Source: an uncultured Pseudomonadota bacterium
Lineage (GTDB): Bacteria; Myxococcota_A; UBA9160; PR03
Reading direction: 5' to 3'
Length of the DNA stretch: 64,000 bases
NCBI GenBank assembly: GCA_900696485.1
Contig: CAADGG010000103.1
Coordinates: 25,558-89,557 of the forward strand
Every line of letters starts with the position of its first letter. Position 1 is the stretch's first letter. Of the stretch, positions 1 through 7,734 are shown piece by piece. The position numbers were made by a program, and so were the translations under genes. The notes under the pieces are model-generated. The model saw nothing but the letters and a program-made list of their open reading frames with translations, was not told the DNA's origin and ran no database searches.

Positions 1-28
1 TGCGAGGACGGCGGGGAACCTCTTTCAT
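1..28 (-). CDS. Possible 5' end of a gene leaving the window
   Basis: An ATG on the minus strand (26-28) is preceded by GAGGAG (38-43) at a nine-base spacing, which is a good ribosome binding site. Only nine codons lie inside the window (M-K-E-V-P-R-R-P-R), so no family can be assigned. It would be divergent from the methyltransferase-like gene that starts at 127. The support is the start signal alone. Confidence 0.35.
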
Positions 29-126
29 CCGATCGAACTCCTCGTGCTGGCGAGAGGACCCTTCATGCTAACGCGGATCCGCCGGGATGGCGGGCAGGAG
101 CCTGGATTCCTGCGGATCCCGAACCC

Positions 127-816
127 GTGACGCGCCGCTGGGAAGTCCTCGACTCCGTGCCGACGAGCACAGGACCGCTCGAGCTGCGCCGCCGCGGCGA
201 GCGGGAGTTCCTGATCACCGTCGCAGGTCGCGTGTTGATGAACAGCCACGCGAACCGTTCCGAACTCGCGCTCGGGCGACTCGCGTGCCAGGCGCTCGAG
301 AACGCCCCGGCTCCGCGCGTCCTGCTCGGGGGCCTCGGCATGGCGTGCACGCTCCGCGCCTGCCTCGATGTCCTGCCCGCGCGCGCGCAGATCGTCGTCG
401 CGGAGCTGCAACAGGCCGTCGTCGGCTGGTGTCGAGAGGGCCCGCTCGCCGAGCTCACGCAGCACGCGGTGCGGGATTCCCGCGTCCGGCTCGAGGTCGG
501 GGATGTCGCGGACGCCATCGGCCGGGCGGCCCGGCCCGGCGCCGAGCGCTTCGATGCCATCCTGCTCGATCTGTACGAGGGCCCTCCCCCGGACTGCCCC
601 CGCGATCATCCGCAGTACGGAACCGCTGCGCTCGGGCGGGCGCGCGAGGCCCTCGTCGACGGCGGCGTCTTCGCGATCTGGGCCGAGGATCCCAGTCCCG
701 GCTTCGAGACGAGCCTCGCGCAGGCCGGTTTCCGCGTGCGCCGCGAGCGCCCCGGCCGCGGCGGACGCCGCCACATCGTATACCTGGCGCGAAATACACG
801 ACAAGGTGTCTCCTGA
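127..816 (+). CDS. Spermidine-synthase-like (polyamine aminopropyltransferase fold) protein
   Basis: A 229-residue Rossmann-fold protein of the spermidine synthase/SAM-dependent methyltransferase superfamily. The nucleotide-binding loop is LLGGLGMACTLRACL, followed by VVAELQQAVV, where the acidic residue normally binds the ribose, and by DAILLDLYEGP, the position of the catalytic Asp region. It is shorter than classical SpeE (about 280-300 residues) and lacks the N-terminal beta domain. Proteins of this short type are annotated as spermidine synthase in deltaproteobacterial genomes, but their substrate is not established. The start is a GTG without a clear ribosome binding site, so a later start is possible. 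Its 3' part lies opposite the possible C-terminal extension of the selenoprotein gene. Confidence 0.75.
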   Translation: MTRRWEVLDSVPTSTGPLELRRRGEREFLITVAGRVLMNSHANRSELALGRLACQALENAPAPRVLLGGLGMACTLRACLDVLPARAQIVVAELQQAVVGWCREGPLAELTQHAVRDSRVRLEVGDVADAIGRAARPGAERFDAILLDLYEGPPPDCPRDHPQYGTAALGRAREALVDGGVFAIWAEDPSPGFETSLAQAGFRVRRERPGRGGRRHIVYLARNTRQGVS

Positions 817-1811
817 ACCGGGGCCCGAGGATCGGGAGCAGGCCGCTGCCGATGGGCCGACGCCGGCACGGCGGCCCGCCGTGGACGCTCTCGCTCCGGT
901 TCGGCGATCCGCATCGACGCGCGCTCGAGGGCGCCGGAAGCGAAGATCCACAGGCACCCGGCGTCAGAGCTCGTCGAGGGCAACGAGCCTCCGGCCCGCC
1001 ACCCCGGCGGCTCCGCGCCTCCACTGGGGGACGGCGCAATCGGGATCGGGCAGACCCACGGCGCGTCCTCCTCGGCCGCCGGAGCGAGGGGCGGCGCCTC
1101 GATCGGATGATCGACCAGCACGGGTCCAGCCGGTGCTTCGAGCAGCGCGAGCGCAGCGCGCAGAACATCGGTCTGGAACGTCGGATCCCCAGGCACGCCG
1201 AGAGGACGTCCGAGTTCGTAGGGGACCCACAGCGCGCGCGGAGGACGGATCCGCTCACCGTGCTCGCGCCCCAGACTGATCGGGGTGGTCGGAATGCCAG
1301 TCGACTCGACGATGTGTCCGAGCGCGCCCGCGGCGCGCGTGCAGAACGGTCAGACCGGGACGAACAGCACCCCTTCGACGCGGTCGCGTGCCATCGCGCC
1401 CGCCATGCCGCGGGCCGCGGACTCCATCTGCACGGGGTCGGTCGCTCCCATGAAGGAGTAGTGGAAATCCGCCACCGAGCCGATCTCGCCGCGTGCCGCC
1501 ATCTCCCGCAGGCGCTCGAGCGGGAACACGAGGTTCCAATCCTGCTGGAAGCCCGTGCGATCGAAGTTCGTCGAGATGTGGCTCATCACCAGATCCTCGG
1601 CGGCGACATCGCCGGGCATCACCCGGTAGTCGCCAGCAAGGCCGATATCCGGCGGATCGCTGCGGCGATGCAGTCCGGCCGTCGAGACGAGGTCGATGCG
1701 CCGTTCGCACAGCGGTGGGCCGAGGACGAACGGGGTCGACGGGAACTCCGGCAATGCGAGCACCAGCAGGTGTTTCCGGAGCGGTTCGGGCCGGTCTTCC
1801 AGACGGGCCAT
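606..1811 (-). CDS. Glycine/sarcosine/betaine reductase selenoprotein B (GrdB) family protein with in-frame UGA (selenocysteine)
   Basis: Reading from the ATG at 1809-1811 (GAGAGAGA upstream), the frame codes for a GrdB-family protein: LVSTAGLHRRSDPP, VMSHISTNFDRTGFQQD and FHYSFMGATDP. A UGA then stands at 1350-1352, and the same frame continues without a break as PFCTRAAGALGHIVESTG and LWVPYELGRPLGVPGDP. The UGA falls in VLFVPV-U-PFCTR, the U-x-x-C redox site of this family, so residue 154 is taken to be selenocysteine. GrdB is the substrate-activating subunit of clostridial glycine reductase; the role of the stand-alone relatives in high-GC Gram-negatives is unknown, and a dithiol/selenol reductase is likely. 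Recognisable sequence ends near 1035 (PWVCPIPIAP). Beyond that the frame stays open to 606 but looks non-coding and runs antisense to the neighbouring gene, so the true C-terminus is uncertain (frameshift, sequence error or alternative stop). Confidence 0.8.
1321..1352 (-). promoter_or_regulatory. SECIS-like hairpin directly after the recoded UGA
   Basis: About twelve bases after the UGA the minus strand forms a seven-base-pair GC stem (bases 1338-1332 with 1328-1322) with a three-base loop. Bacterial SECIS elements lie inside the coding region right after the UGA, so the position fits. In DNA this GC-rich such stems arise by chance, and I cannot see the specific SelB loop determinants. Confidence 0.3.
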
Positions 1812-2325
1812 CGGGTCTCTCTCTCGGGTTTCGAGGGGTCTGTCGGATCGCTCACGGATCCCCGGCGAGGGAGCGCCCCTCGGCGCCGGAAGCACGGCCT
1901 CGGATCCGGGACGGAGGAAGATCCTGGAGATCCGGGGCACCTCCGGATCGGCGACGGCGCGACTCGGAACATCGATCCGTCGAGCCATTGGACGCACGCC
2001 GCCCCCGATGTGTTCCAGCCCTTCCGAGCACGTCGGTGGGGCCGGCACGTCTCGCCGCCCCCCCTGGGTGCCGCGGCCGCCACCCGGATTCTGTCACGGA
2101 GTGAATCGGATCGGCCCCTCGATCGGTCCAACTGGACGTGTGTGCGAGGAGTTCGCCGACACCGCATCCATCCGTGAAATCCGCCGGGGAGATCGGGCGG
2201 AAAGATCAGGAGGGGATCAGGAAGGAATGGATCCGCTGCCGCCGGATCGGTTAGGATGCTGGACCATGTTTCGCGGCCGAGACGGCCGCCGCCGGACTCC
2301 GCGCCCGGCCCAGGAGGTGAGCCCG
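1812..2325. other. Divergent intergenic region between the selenoprotein and DUF1329 genes
   Basis: About 510 bases with no supported gene. On the minus side, GAGAGAGA precedes the selenoprotein ATG. On the plus side, TAGGAT (2252-2257) is a plausible -10 box, and AGGAGGTG (2312-2319) is a strong ribosome binding site for the ATG at 2326. The selenoprotein frame is open upstream to 2048, but that extension does not look like coding sequence. Confidence 0.5.
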
Positions 2326-3639
2326 ATGATCCGATCGTATTCCTGTATCGCCGTCATGGCGGCTGCTCTGCTGCTTCCGCCTGTGGCTCGTGCCCAGGAG
2401 GACGCCGGAACGGGCGCTCCGCCGTTCCGAGAAGGTGACGTCATCACCTTCGACCAGATCGACAAACTCCGTCAATTCCTGCCGCCGGAGTTCTGGGCGA
2501 ACCGCGACTTCTTCTTCTACGAGGGCATGAAGCTCGAGATCGGCCCGACCCAGCGTGACTACTCCCCGGCGCCGGCCTTCGAGCAGGCCTCGACCCAGTT
2601 CAAGGGCCAGCCGCGGGTCGGACCGGATGACAGCCTCGAGAACTACACGGCGGGCTACGCGTTCACGCCGGAAGAGATCGACTGCCAGAACGATCCGCAG
2701 GCGGGGACCAAGCACATGTGGAACTTCACGTATCGCTGGGAAGGCGACGGTACGGACGCCAAGTTCTACTACTCGTACTGGGATCGCGGCGAGGAGCTGC
2801 CGCTGTTCTTCCAGGGGACATCGAAGTCCATCCGCATGTCGCGCCGGGTCGAGCCCTCGTTGCTGGAGACCCAGGACGGCGACCTCTTCCGCGGCGAGAA
2901 GCGCACCAACACCTTCGGCATCGAGGTGGACGCGCCGTTCGACGCCCGCGGCATCCAGGTCATGACCTACCGCTACAAGGATTCGGACAAGCCTCTGGCC
3001 CAGACGAAGAACGATGACACGTGGGTCTACGTGCCGACCCTGCGCCGCGTGCGGCGCATCTCGACGGCGCAGCGGACCGACGCCGTGTCTGGAACGGACT
3101 TCACGTTCGACGACCTGCTGTCGTTCTCCGGCATCGTGCCGCAGTACAAGTGGGAGTGCCTCGGGGAGCAGCAGATCCTGGCGCCGGTCAACTCGCGCGT
3201 AAAGGCGTACCCGTACTCGGAGGACCACAACTTCGGCCCGTACGGTCTCTCCTACGCCGACGACCGTTGGGAGCTCCGAAAGGCGGTCAAAGTGCGCATG
3301 ATCCCGAAGAACGCGGATCATCCGTACCATCACAAGGACATCTACCTGGATGCCCAGACCTATCTTCCGCTCTACTCCTTCGCCTACGACCAGAAGCAGG
3401 AGCTGTGGAAGATCATCTGGCACAACGGACGCTATAGCGGCGACGGCTTCGAGGAGTACAAGGGCTGGGATGAGGTCCCCGAGCCGATGGACCTGCGAAC
3501 GGTCTCCGACACGATCGTGAACATCCAGACCGGGACCGGCAACCGCATCGAGTTCTGGAACGCAATCGGAACACCGCTATCGAGCAAGGGCAAGGTGCGG
3601 CGCTACATCGACGTCGGCCGTCTGACCAAGGGTCGCTAG
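2326..3639 (+). CDS. DUF1329 family outer-membrane-associated protein
   Basis: A 437-residue exported protein of the DUF1329 family, whose fold resembles LolA/LolB-type lipid or lipoprotein carriers. The signal peptide covers about residues 1-24 (CIAVMAAALLLPPVARAQ). Family features include the aromatic-rich core FYYSYWDRGEELPLFF, the TWVYVPTLRRVRRIST segment and a DLLSFSG stretch. DUF1329 proteins are often encoded near RND exporters or DUF1302 proteins, neither of which is present here; substrate and partner are unknown. The ATG at 2326 has an excellent AGGAGGTG site. An in-frame ATG at 2266 lies eight bases after a TAGGAT box and could give a leaderless form with a 20-residue N-terminal extension. 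Confidence 0.9.
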   Translation: MIRSYSCIAVMAAALLLPPVARAQEDAGTGAPPFREGDVITFDQIDKLRQFLPPEFWANRDFFFYEGMKLEIGPTQRDYSPAPAFEQASTQFKGQPRVGPDDSLENYTAGYAFTPEEIDCQNDPQAGTKHMWNFTYRWEGDGTDAKFYYSYWDRGEELPLFFQGTSKSIRMSRRVEPSLLETQDGDLFRGEKRTNTFGIEVDAPFDARGIQVMTYRYKDSDKPLAQTKNDDTWVYVPTLRRVRRISTAQRTDAVSGTDFTFDDLLSFSGIVPQYKWECLGEQQILAPVNSRVKAYPYSEDHNFGPYGLSYADDRWELRKAVKVRMIPKNADHPYHHKDIYLDAQTYLPLYSFAYDQKQELWKIIWHNGRYSGDGFEEYKGWDEVPEPMDLRTVSDTIVNIQTGTGNRIEFWNAIGTPLSSKGKVRRYIDVGRLTKGR

Positions 3640-3706
3640 CCCACTGAGGATCGGGGCGCATCGTGGCTGCGCCTCGATCGCAGGGAGGCAGCCGCCTCGC
3701 GTCCGA

Positions 3707-3746
3707 GACAAGGCGCGCATCGGCTTCAGCCGATGCGCGCCTTGTC
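3707..3746. terminator. Perfect 19-bp hairpin after the DUF1329 gene
   Basis: Bases 3707-3725 are the exact reverse complement of 3728-3746, with two bases between them, 67 bases after the DUF1329 stop. There is no T-run on either side, so it is either a terminator that does not need a U-tract or a binding or processing site. The ATG of the next small ORF (3733) lies inside the right arm. Confidence 0.6.
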
Positions 3747-3996
3747 ATTGCCCGCATCGAGCACCTTGCGCAGGCGCTGGCGACCGGTCGCGAGCGGCTT
3801 CCTGCTCGCCGTCGGGGCCGCGGCCGGCGGTGCGCTGCTCACGCATCTGAGCTGCGTATCGGACAGCGCGCGGCACTGGCTGTTCGGCCACACCGGCGGA
3901 CCGTTGCTGATCGGTGTCATCGCCGGCGCGTTGCTCGCGTGGTGGTTCGGGTGCATGCGGGCCCGCACCAGCCGCCGCGAAGCCCTTGCCCGCTGA
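3733..3996 (+). CDS. Small membrane protein resembling the C-terminal part of NrsF/DUF1109
   Basis: An 87-residue protein with two hydrophobic segments: about residues 19-40, and about 50-70 (GGPLLIGVIAGALLAWWF). The stretch HLSCVSDSARHWLFGHTGGPLL resembles the last transmembrane pair of NrsF/DUF1109 anti-sigma proteins, which are about 210 residues long, so this may be a short family member or a remnant. The ATG is inside the preceding hairpin. In-frame TTG codons at 3742 and 3748 are alternatives. It converges on the cytochrome gene. The function is not known. Confidence 0.45.
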   Translation: MRALSLPASSTLRRRWRPVASGFLLAVGAAAGGALLTHLSCVSDSARHWLFGHTGGPLLIGVIAGALLAWWFGCMRARTSRREALAR

Positions 3997-4009
3997 ACCC
4001 CGGATGCCA

Positions 4010-5296
4010 CTAGCGCGGCGTTCCGGGAGCTTCGGGCGCCTCCCCTCGCGCCCCGGCGGGGCCGATCGACAGCGTGCGCTCCGCGAGAAGGAACGCCGAC
4101 TCGGCGACATCGCGCGCCGCCTGGGCGATCCGATCGCGCGCCTCCTCGCTCTCGAGTTCCCCGAGCAGCGACGCGAAGACGCCGCGATAGTGATGATCCG
4201 GATCGACCGTGACGCGGCCGACCAGCTGCACGGCCGGAGACGCAGGCACCACCTGGTACGGCACCACCAGCGTCTCGTCCGGCGCCACCCGGGTATCGAA
4301 GCTCTCCTGCCACGGACTGGTCGAGAAATCGATCTGGCGCGCGATCACCGCCTCGACGCGGGTGCCTTCGATCTCGCGCCCCTGCGCATCGGCCTGCCAG
4401 AGCGCCGCGAACACCCGTGGCGTCGTGTAGGTCGGGAACCGGTGGCCGACGTCCCGATTCGTGATCCGCAACTCCGCCCACGCCGAGCGCCCCGCGCCGC
4501 GGACGTCGGCGAGCTCCACGGCGACGGCCGCACGCACCATGTCCGGATCGTGGATCCCGCGCCACAGATGCCGTCGATCCGGCATGTGACACGACTGGCA
4601 CGTGCGGCCTTCGCGGGCATGGCGACTCGCCGCCCACTCGGCCCACGTGTTCTCGAGCGGCTTGCCGGCCACGCCGGCATCGTCGAAGAACTGGTGACAC
4701 GGCGCGCAGAAGCTGCCCTGCTGGAACTCCGTCCGCGCCTCGAAGCCTCCGTGCGGCAGGACGGCGCCCTCCGGCAACGGGACGCCGCGGCGAGGCGGCC
4801 CGTAGCGCCGGTGCGCGCGGACATGACAAGAGGCGCAGACGATCCCCTGCTCCCGCAGGCCCGGATCGAACGCGGGCTCCGGCCTGAGCGCGGCAGCGTA
4901 GGGTTGCTGCTCCCCGAGCGGAGTATGGCAGCTCAGGCAGTTCCGGACCTCGGCGGGATGCGCGAGCGCGCCTTCGACGAGTTGCCCGGAAAGACCCGGT
5001 GAGTAGGCCGCCGCATGCAGCGACGTCCTCCAGTCCGCGTACTGTTGCGGATGGCAGGCGCCGCAGGTCTGCGGGTCGAGCGAAGCCTCGACCGACGTGA
5101 ACTCCGGCGGCGGCGGGCCCTGCAGCGGCAGCGGCAGCGGCGGCCAGTGCTTCCCGAGGAAGCCGGAGAGCACGTCGTCCCGCGAGAGCGGCGGCACGGT
5201 CGCCGCCGCGGGCGCAGGCTGGTCTGTCGCCGAGCCACAGCCCAACGCGAGACCCATCCCGATCGTCGCGATCCACACCTGCCCCGCTGACACCAT
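4010..5296 (-). CDS. Pentahaem c-type cytochrome lipoprotein
   Basis: A 428-residue exported cytochrome. The N-terminal signal ends in a lipobox (LALGC at about residues 16-20), so it is predicted to be lipid-anchored in the envelope. Five CxxCH haem sites follow: CGACH, CLSCH, CASCH, CAPCH and CQSCH, all in the first two thirds, as in cytochrome c554-like electron carriers. The C-terminal third has no haem sites; it contains an RITNRDVGHRFPTYTTPRV segment and a beta-rich stretch. The ATG at 5294-5296 has GAGGAG about ten bases upstream. It lies downstream of two small envelope genes on the same strand. The electron donor and acceptor cannot be deduced. Confidence 0.85.
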   Translation of the reverse strand: MVSAGQVWIATIGMGLALGCGSATDQPAPAAATVPPLSRDDVLSGFLGKHWPPLPLPLQGPPPPEFTSVEASLDPQTCGACHPQQYADWRTSLHAAAYSPGLSGQLVEGALAHPAEVRNCLSCHTPLGEQQPYAAALRPEPAFDPGLREQGIVCASCHVRAHRRYGPPRRGVPLPEGAVLPHGGFEARTEFQQGSFCAPCHQFFDDAGVAGKPLENTWAEWAASRHAREGRTCQSCHMPDRRHLWRGIHDPDMVRAAVAVELADVRGAGRSAWAELRITNRDVGHRFPTYTTPRVFAALWQADAQGREIEGTRVEAVIARQIDFSTSPWQESFDTRVAPDETLVVPYQVVPASPAVQLVGRVTVDPDHHYRGVFASLLGELESEEARDRIAQAARDVAESAFLLAERTLSIGPAGARGEAPEAPGTPR

Positions 5297-5474
5297 CCGC
5301 CTTGCTCTCCTCGAAGCGACCCCGATTCGACGCCACGCAGCGCAACGCAATTCCCGCTCCCGCCTCGGCGCGCGGCCTGTGCGCCGGAGGCGACCGACGC
5401 GCGGCTCTCGAGGGTTCCGTTCACGGCCGGCCGGAGTCCGAGACCGCGGCCGCGCGGCGATGCGGGAACCTTCT

Positions 5475-6113
5475 TCAACGCGTCGAGCTCGTGATCCGGA
5501 GACGCAGCGTCTCGATCCGCTGCAGCCGCTGCGGATCCGTCTCCTTGCGTTCGAGGCCGGCGACGATCGCCTCGATCCGCCCGGCCGTCTCGCGGGTCGC
5601 CAGCTTCTCGCCGGTGGCGGCATCCTCGAAGAAGTCCAGGATCGCATCGCGTACGCGCGCATCCTCGACCTCCCCGTAGGCCCGCCACGGAACCGCCAAC
5701 AGCTTGGCCGCACGGAACGAATCGGACAGGTAGCGCGAGCCGCCGCGATCGCTCTGCGCACGATAGTTGAGCTCGAAGTAGCCGATCGCGACCGCATTGA
5801 GCGCATCGAAGTTCCGACGGTCCACCGCGTCGCGCTCGAGATCATCGCGGATCTCACGCAGGTTTGGCTCCCGGGAGTCCGAGGGATCGAGGATCACCGC
5901 GAAGAACTCCGGATAGCGCGGCATCAGGTCCTCGACGACGCGATCCTGACCGGACTCGTCCCAGTGCGTCCCGCTCCCGGTGAGCCGGTAGCGATCGACC
6001 GCGGGAGGCCCCTGCGAGTCCGGCTCGCGGCCCCCACCGCACGCGATGACGACACCGATCGATGCCGCAGCGAGCGCGACCGACGCGGCGGCGCAGGCGC
6101 TCGAACGCCTCAC
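5475..6113 (-). CDS. Predicted lipoprotein of unknown function
   Basis: A 212-residue protein starting with GTG, which overlaps the stop of the upstream membrane gene as GTGA; this coupling fixes the start. A signal with hydrophobic core and lipobox (GVVIACGGG) gives a mature N-terminal Cys at about residue 28. The mature part is charged and helix-rich (EIRDDLERDAVDRRNFDAL, NYRAQSDRGGSRYLSD). No catalytic motif was recognised. It sits between a membrane protein gene and the pentahaem cytochrome gene, so a role in the same envelope complex is possible but unproven. Confidence 0.6.
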   Translation of the reverse strand: MRRSSACAAASVALAAASIGVVIACGGGREPDSQGPPAVDRYRLTGSGTHWDESGQDRVVEDLMPRYPEFFAVILDPSDSREPNLREIRDDLERDAVDRRNFDALNAVAIGYFELNYRAQSDRGGSRYLSDSFRAAKLLAVPWRAYGEVEDARVRDAILDFFEDAATGEKLATRETAGRIEAIVAGLERKETDPQRLQRIETLRLRITSSTR

Positions 6114-6334
6114 GGCAGCCGTCGGGAGCAGGCCGCGAGCATCGGCGAGGCCGCGAAGAAGAACAGGCTCGAGAACGGCTCGAGATACTTTCCGTGTGAG
6201 GAGACGGTCGAGATCCCGTGCAGCAGCACGGCGCCATCGCTGAAGCCCTTGGCGACGCCGAGCGCGAACACAGCCGTCAGCAGGAGCTGTCCGGCTCCGA
6301 GCCACGAGCGCTCGGAGTCGGGGCAGAGCCTCAC
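6110..6334 (-). CDS. Small membrane protein, possibly truncated by the adjacent repeat
   Basis: A 74-residue reading frame with two hydrophobic helices (LLLTAVFALGVAKGF and PFSSLFFFAASPMLAAC). The stop overlaps the GTG of the lipoprotein gene (GTGA), which argues that this end is real. The only start near the 5' end is a GTG (6332-6334) that falls on the terminal base of a palindromic repeat, so the original N-terminal part may have been lost to the insertion. The frame is open back through the repeat, but the translation there is not protein-like. No family was recognised. Confidence 0.4.
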   Translation of the reverse strand: MRLCPDSERSWLGAGQLLLTAVFALGVAKGFSDGAVLLHGISTVSSHGKYLEPFSSLFFFAASPMLAACSRRLP

Positions 6335-6525
6335 AGGCTTGCCGAAAATCGGCCACTGGCGAACGCGCATCGCCGGGTGGGGGGAGCACACCCGGAGCCG
6401 GAATCCGGAGGCGGCCGTACCAAAGCCATACGCAGCGCCGAAGCTCGTCCGCCGAGGACATCGGCGCAGGGTGTGCTCCTCCCGCCCGCCTCCGAACAGC
6501 GTCGGCCGATTTTCGGCAAGCCTGT
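6333..6525. repeat. 193-bp palindromic element, copy 1
   Basis: Perfect 22-bp terminal inverted repeats (6333-6354 and 6504-6525) enclose a second, imperfect inverted repeat. Bases 6444-6488 match the reverse complement of 32112-32156 at 40 of 45 positions by my own alignment, so this belongs to the same family as the element at 32112-32227. The right end supplies the TGA of a small Cys-containing reading frame, and the left end abuts the GTG of the membrane-protein fragment. Confidence 0.7.
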
Positions 6526-6666
6526 CAGCGCTTGCCGGCGCACGGGTTCGCCTGGGCGGCGCAGGGCTTCGCGGCCTCCGCCTTCGCAGGGGGCACGGCC
6601 CTGGGTCCGGAACCGCGCGCACCCGACGCCGCTGCCGATGGCAGCGGGACGGATGAGGATTCGATG
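6525..6666 (-). pseudogene. Possible small Cys-containing protein gene with a frame disruption
   Basis: An ATG at 6664-6666 has an excellent AGGAGG site on the minus strand and begins a signal-like sequence (MHRILIRPAAIGSGVGC). A different frame ends in the orderly tail AEAAKPCAAQANPCAGKR with its TGA at the repeat end (6525-6527). The ATG and that stop are not in the same frame, so a frameshift or sequence error is needed to join them. This reading is speculative. Confidence 0.2.
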
Positions 6667-6947
6667 CATGAGAACCTCCTGAAACGGTGCGGGGCGGCGC
6701 GGGTCCCTGGCAAGCCCTCCCGTCCCACGGGATCGAATCCAAGGTACACGAGACCTGTGGAGGAAGGAGGTTGCGCCGGAAGCGCCTCCCCGGTGACGTG
6801 GAGGGAGACGGGCTTCTGCGGAGTCTCGGCGACCCGAGGTGAGGTCGCGCGGATCCTCTCCGGCAGATCCAGGTCCGGGAGCGACGAGACCCGCGAGTCG
6901 ATACGCTCGGCGCGTCCCACGCCGACCACCTTCTCGGGAGCTTCTGG

Positions 6948-7709
6948 ATGGATCATGCAGGACGCGTTGCGCTCATCACCGGCGGCGGCCGCGGCATCGG
7001 CCGCGCGATTGCCCTGGCGCTCGCCGAAGACGGTGCCGACGTCGCGGTGAGCTATCGCAAGGACGAGGCGGCCGCCGCCGAAGTCGTCGCCGCGATCGAG
7101 AGGCTCGGGCGTCGCGCGCGCGCCTATCCCGCAGCGGTCGAGTCCAGCGCGGACTGCCGCCAACTCGTCGACGCGGCCATCACCGACTTCGGCTTCCTCG
7201 ACGTGCTCGTAAACAATGCCGGCATCGCCAGCCGCGGCCAGAGCGTCGAGAAGACCGATCCCGCCGAACTCGAACGTGTGCTGCGCATCCACGCGCTGGC
7301 TCCGCACAGGCTGTGCCAACTCGTGCTTCCGACCATGAAGACGCGACCCCGCGGCGACATCGTCATGATCTCGAGCGTCGCGACGCTGCAGCACCTTCGC
7401 GGCGGAGCCCCGTACACCATGGGCAAGGCGGCGATGGAGGCCCTCGCGCTGACGCTCGCGAAGGAAGTGAAGCAGCACGGAATCCGCGTGAACATCGTCG
7501 CCCCGGGACTCGTGGAGACCGAGATGGGGCGCCGGCTGATGAAGGCGACGGCCGGCGTCGACGACCTGCGCCAGCTCGACGCCTCGATGCCGTTCGGCCG
7601 CGTCTGTCAGCCGGAGGACGTCGCGAACGTGGTGCGCTGGCTGGTGTCGGAGCGGGCGGCGTACGTGACCGGAGAGAAGATCAACGTGTGGGGTGGGGGA
7701 AGCGCCTGA
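6948..7709 (+). CDS. Short-chain dehydrogenase/reductase (FabG-like)
   Basis: A 253-residue classical SDR oxidoreductase. The cofactor loop TGGGRGIG is at residues 11-18, NNAG at 89-92, the catalytic Ser at 142-143, and Tyr156 and Lys160 form YxxxK. The Asn of the usual catalytic tetrad appears to be replaced by His115 (RIHALAPH where VNL is typical). A basic residue after strand 2 (SYRK) suggests NADP(H). The C-terminal VTGEKINVWGG is the normal family ending. The ATG has GGGAG upstream. It converges on hflX and has no pathway neighbours, so the substrate is unknown. Confidence 0.9.
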   Translation: MDHAGRVALITGGGRGIGRAIALALAEDGADVAVSYRKDEAAAAEVVAAIERLGRRARAYPAAVESSADCRQLVDAAITDFGFLDVLVNNAGIASRGQSVEKTDPAELERVLRIHALAPHRLCQLVLPTMKTRPRGDIVMISSVATLQHLRGGAPYTMGKAAMEALALTLAKEVKQHGIRVNIVAPGLVETEMGRRLMKATAGVDDLRQLDASMPFGRVCQPEDVANVVRWLVSERAAYVTGEKINVWGGGSA

Positions 7710-7734
7710 CGGCGGCCGGTCCGATCGGTCGCGG

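Noticed and set aside
1350..1352. UGA as an ordinary stop or sequencing error in a pseudogene
   Set aside because: Conserved sequence continues in the same frame and the UGA sits exactly at the family's Sec position with Cys three residues later.
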